From assembly GCA_964017155.1 (NCBI GenBank), contig OZ024858.1, positions 29,053,687-29,117,686 on the forward strand: a stretch of DNA of 64,000 nucleotides, written 5' to 3'. The position numbers were made by a program, and so were the translations under genes. Positions 1 to 64,000 of the stretch are shown in pieces (the first letter of the stretch is position 1; every line of letters begins with the position of its first letter). The stretch comes from Oasisia sp. SBJ-2009. Lineage: Eukaryota > Annelida > Polychaeta > Sabellida > Siboglinidae. Under the pieces are notes generated by a model that saw nothing but the letters and a program-made list of their open reading frames with translations, did no database searches and was not told the DNA's origin.

Positions 1-2670
1 TATCACAGCAACTTGACAATGTGCAGAGCATGTCACATTTCCGTTTTTGTAAACTGATTCCATTGTATTGTCAGTAAATTATGCAAAATTGTAGATTAAA
101 TTAGATGATGCTATATTGAGGTTGTGCTACAGTCGAGTTCTTACTTCATGTCTGGTGTTCTGCCTTGTATATTGTCTTTTTCAGAAGACTGGTCATCTGA
201 TGAACACTATACAGTTAGCAAAGACATTTGTTTTTGTAGTTGCTGTATTTTTCTACAAAGACTATCCACGTGAATGTTGGCACGAGTGTTGTGAAAGTTT
301 AATATATAACACAAGTTACTAGAAATCTATGACAAGCTAGCAGGAACTTTGATGACTTGTAGAGATGTGTGTTTGTTCTATGCTGATGTGCTGGGAAATC
401 TGAGGTTGGTTGATACATGACAAAGAACTTATGACAGTATTACTGTTACATTTTGTCAGCATACATAGCTGGATGTAGTAAAAATAGTAAATATGATTCC
501 GTGCTACAAGTATGAATTTTGTGGGCAGATTTTGCCACTGATAGGTTGAAGTCAGTGCACAAATGTATATAATATATAAAATGAAGAGGACTGGATTCAT
601 ATACGAAAATACAGAGAATATTTTGGACTGTAAAACTATTATAACCACCACCACTGCCCAACGGCACCCTTGTTTGGGTTTGTGCCTGAGTTACATTGAA
701 ATATACTTTAAATATATAAATATATATTTGTGGTCTATGTTTTATGTATCTAAACTTACACTGACAACTGCCTTGATAGGTTCAGTCCAGTCGAATGTCC
801 AAATGATAAATTAACATCAAGCAAAATGAAATGCCTGTTTGACATGTCGTCATTGTTTTGTTATACTTGACAAAGAAACTTTCACAAACACAATGTAATC
901 GTAAAATTATCATCCAATTACCAGATTGAAGACAACTAAGTTGAAAGCAAATCATTTAATAAAATATATAATAAACATTGATATTATAAAAATCATCTAC
1001 ACTAGTACATTGTTAGTGCCAACTGAAATGTTGTCATTTGACTAATAATTACTACTGTGTTATTGTAACAGGCTAGTTTTTTCTTCTTCTGATGAGTCTA
1101 TGTGGTATGTACAGATTTATCCAAATTTGTGTAATTAACAGCACTTGTTCTTCGCACAAATTACACCAGCCATGTTTTCATTATTAATAATTTTTATTTT
1201 TGCCAACTTAACTAGTTCTTTCATTTGTTCCCCAGCTTATAGGAAGTGCTCTAATTCAGAAGTGTGTTCTTGGCATAATTTTGTTGTAGAATATAAATAT
1301 GTTGCTAACTTATGACAACCTGCATATAATATACGATGTATAATATATACAGTAGTTACAAATTTACATGAAACGTTTCTATTGCACATGTGGTAGTATC
1401 GAGTGGTTTAAAAAAGTAGCTGTCTGCACCAAGGCATCTCGAGAAAAACTGTATTTTTGTACACCGATCAGCATTGTGGGTGTGGTAGTTACTTAACCGC
1501 TTCCTTTAACCTTACGTGTACTTGTGTGTTTTTTCAACCTTCCCTTTTTCAATTAACTTTTGCTGTCGATAGATGTTCACCCAGTTTCTGTTGTCTTGTG
1601 ATTTGAGCTTTATTTCCCAAGGCGTTGTAACTTTGATATGGATGTCTTGTTGATATTTTCATTAGCCTCTGCTGAAGCTGACTTTAAAATGTGTTTGAGT
1701 GTGAAACAAGTTCAGACAAGAGTGTTTTTTTCCTCGGAACTTGTTTAATTAAAATGCATTATTTTCTTGCAACTATCAGTTTCACTGATATGTCAGTGAG
1801 AAAGTGAGTATCAGATATGAATTGTGGAAGGAATGCTGTTAATAATACAGCTGTAAAACAATGACAATGCACTGTGGATTGTTGCTAATTCTGAAGTAAG
1901 AATATAGATGTTGGCAACCATCTTTCAGTATGGAAGAGGCGAACAAAACCAAGGTGATCCTTAATTCCCGTAAATGTTTAATGTTCAATCATAAAATGTG
2001 CACATGATTGACTTAATGTATATTTGCAGAAATACATTGAAATGACAACTATTTGTTGTGTTGACGACTTTGAATACTGTTTGCAATGCAAATGTCACAT
2101 AAAGGAAGGTGGGACATAAGAGTGTAAATGAAAACAATACAATACGACTGTGCCAGATATTTAGTAGATACACTACACTCTGGATAAAAACACTAAATAT
2201 TAAGTTAGTTATGATATACTATGCATTATAGCAAAGTACTGTATGTAAGTATGAAAATAACATGACAAATGCCAATTTTATAACATTCACATTTACATGC
2301 AATAAATACTTGAAACAAACAGCAGGTCATATCTCACATACGGAATAATGTTCTGCGAGATACGACCTAACGTTATCATGTATTATAACGTAGTAATTAT
2401 TGACTGCTGATCTACCTCAACGGCTGTTTTGGCAATGTGCGAGTCACACAGTGCGCCTAATTATCGGTCGTGTCCCTATTTCCCTGCAGTGAACAGTCAA
2501 GTTGCAATGCGCTTCGAAACGCACTATTCGCTGGTCGCTAGGCGTCGCCACGTATCACTTAGAGGCCACTTCTTCAGTTACTGGTGACATTCCTATGGAC
2601 GACGCCGTGCTAAACATCTGTTGGCGTCGACCAGGATGTACTTGATCCTTAGGAATGTGGTGGACGGAAT

Positions 2671-2706
<36 letters not shown>

Positions 2707-3629
2707 CTGAAATGTCCAAGAAATAATTACGGCGGACGTGCCTATGACACGAGGTTATGAGAATCTCCCAACTACACCTTATTACTTATACTGTGTCCGT
2801 GGCTGTCAGACTCGAGTCGGGAGTGACCAAAAAATCTAGAATGTTTGAACCAACCTCATTAGTCCTTACCAGTGTGAATGTATTACAAATAAATAATTGA
2901 TAGATTTTAGTTGGTCGAACACAGTATGTGGGCCATTACAATGACAAAATATCACAAGAACTTAATTGATTACAATTAACATTAAAAAAATCCCATATGT
3001 TTAGGCCTATATATATATATAGTCTATACGGCTACACTGCCTACAGTTACATATTGCTTTATTTGTTTTACAGTTAAACATTGCATTATTTGTTTTACAA
3101 TTATGCAGCACTTCATGTGGAATAATTATTAACATAAATGTCACTTCAATGATATCGTAGGTACAATTTCCAAATAGGTCAACATTAGTCTAAGGTATTA
3201 CGTAACATTATGTCAAATGGCAATGTCGGTTTGTTAATCATAACTGACATAAGAGTTGATAAGTGGCCCAAGTCCAATATTGGGATTTTCCCGGGCTAAT
3301 ATAATATAAGGCAGCATAGTTATGAAGCTTAATTGGCCCAACACCTGATTAACACTGGCATGATGTTATAGCAAATAGATTATATATATTTTTCAGCTTA
3401 AATCACGCGCATGCATGCCCGTACGCACACACCTGTATAACGGCTGTATCAGTGTATGCACATGTACATCAGATACTTTTACTGGCTGCTTGTTATTGAC
3501 GAAACGCTAAGTTAAAAATGTATCCGATTTCTTGGTAAAGAAACCATATTTGGCAAAATTAAAAACAGTCACCATCCGCTGTCAACACATTATGAGTTGG
3601 GACAATAATACATAAGAACAGTAGTTGTG
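1..3629. other. 5' flanking DNA, no supported gene
   Basis: AT-rich sequence with only short ORFs that show no recognisable family and no coding bias. It includes an AT dinucleotide run at about 2672-2702 and a smaller one near 3007-3022. A locally CpG-richer block at about 2400-2650 stands out and is noted as a finding. No exon or RNA gene could be supported here. Confidence 0.6.
2672..2702. repeat. (AT)n microsatellite
   Basis: About 15 uninterrupted AT units at the right edge of a CpG-richer block in the 5' flank. Confidence 0.9.
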
Positions 3630-4151
3630 AGTCATCGCTCGCTCGCCCGTTCGAGCGCGTCAACGCCAACGGCCACTGATCAGGGCCGACATGACCTAAT
3701 TCGTGACGTTCATCCCAGGCCATCCAAATGAACCAAACTTCCAGTAAACCAGCCGTAAACATACATATTTTAAAGTACACATTACCAGTGCATCTTAGCA
3801 CCTGTTTGCAATAAGATTGTTAGTGTGTATTAGCCGTGGTAGCGAGCGTTGTGCAGGTCAAGTGTTTGTCACGTGACTGTCAATCAATTCGGGCGAGGGT
3901 CGTGGGTAGTCGCTCGGTGCGGATGTTATCCACTTTCTGCGGGTGTGGTTGGACGGGTAGCCGATTGGAGAGCACGCGTTTGTCAGTCGCTCATTTCGAT
4001 GCTGCGTCTGTCCTAGCAAGTTATTGGAAGTACGCCCAAACAACTCAGTGAATAGTTACTTTCGAGCGATACACTCACGACGAACTCAAGCTTTTGAACA
4101 GGGAGAAGTTGCAAGACCTGTTAGTGGAAGTGAAGCCATTTCAGATCCAAC
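3630..4151 (+). promoter_or_regulatory. CpG-rich promoter and 5' UTR region of the myosin gene
   Basis: Base composition changes sharply from AT-rich flank to CpG-rich sequence that runs into the first coding exon. Visible elements are a CRE-like TGACGTT near 3702, an E-box CACGTG at about 3870-3875 and an inverted CCAAT (ATTGG) at about 3964-3968. There is no clear TATA box. The start codon lies in a good context (AACATGG, A at -3). An acceptor-like 'ttttgaacag' ends at about 4100, so a separate upstream non-coding exon is possible. The transcription start cannot be fixed from sequence. Confidence 0.6.

Positions 4152-64000
<59,849 letters not shown>

Overview
The window is eukaryotic, from an animal, and is dominated by one gene: the heavy chain of conventional non-muscle (cytoplasmic) myosin II, on the plus strand. 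It is the counterpart of fly zipper and of vertebrate MYH9/MYH10/MYH11/MYH14. I can trace 28 consecutive coding exons between 4152 and 63710. They total 4290 nt (1430 codons), with GT-AG borders and matching phases throughout. The start codon, the whole motor domain, the light-chain-binding neck and about 590 residues of the coiled-coil rod are present. The rest of the rod and the non-helical tail lie past the right edge. Several exon sizes (157, 28, 93, 64, 99, 144, 96 and 153 nt) match my recollection of the vertebrate gene, so the motor-domain intron positions look ancient. Protein wording close to zipper, large introns, CpG-poor introns with local CpG-rich blocks, and a tRNA-derived SINE suggest an invertebrate, probably a mollusc or another lophotrochozoan. 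I cannot name the species.

Layout. 1-3600 is AT-rich flank with no gene I can support. 3630-4151 is a CpG-rich promoter and 5' UTR region. 4152-32392 holds coding exons 1-5 (SH3-like domain, P-loop, loop 1, switch I) spread over very long introns. These introns carry a deleted piggyBac element with intact TTAA ends, several hAT-like MITEs and a long CA microsatellite. 38898-49850 holds the denser exons 6-18 (switch II, relay, SH1/SH2 helix, converter, two IQ motifs). 50526-63710 holds rod exons 19-28. The last 200 bases repeat the start of exon 29.

Three observations stand out. (1) In many introns from intron 8 onward the 3' splice site, often with the first bases of the next exon, has been tandemly amplified. 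Examples are 13 copies at 45-bp spacing before exon 16, 18 copies at 56 bp before exon 27, about 50 copies near 25 bp before exon 25, at least five at 46 bp before exon 29, and decayed copies before exons 13 and 22. The exon 16 array stays open and in frame, so upstream acceptors would add 15-residue steps to the motor domain. (2) Intron 21 holds an isolated CpG-rich island with a perfect CArG box, CCAAT boxes and an ORF whose 56 codons end at a GT donor in the right phase for exon 22. This would be an internal first exon for a headless rod protein, comparable to catchin/myorod or fly myosin rod protein, which come from muscle myosin genes. (3) Intron 4 holds an 18-nt phase-0 microexon candidate exactly at loop 1, where other non-muscle myosin II genes have regulated inserts.

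All calls come from reading the sequence. Family comparisons are from memory, and no alignment or RNA evidence was available.
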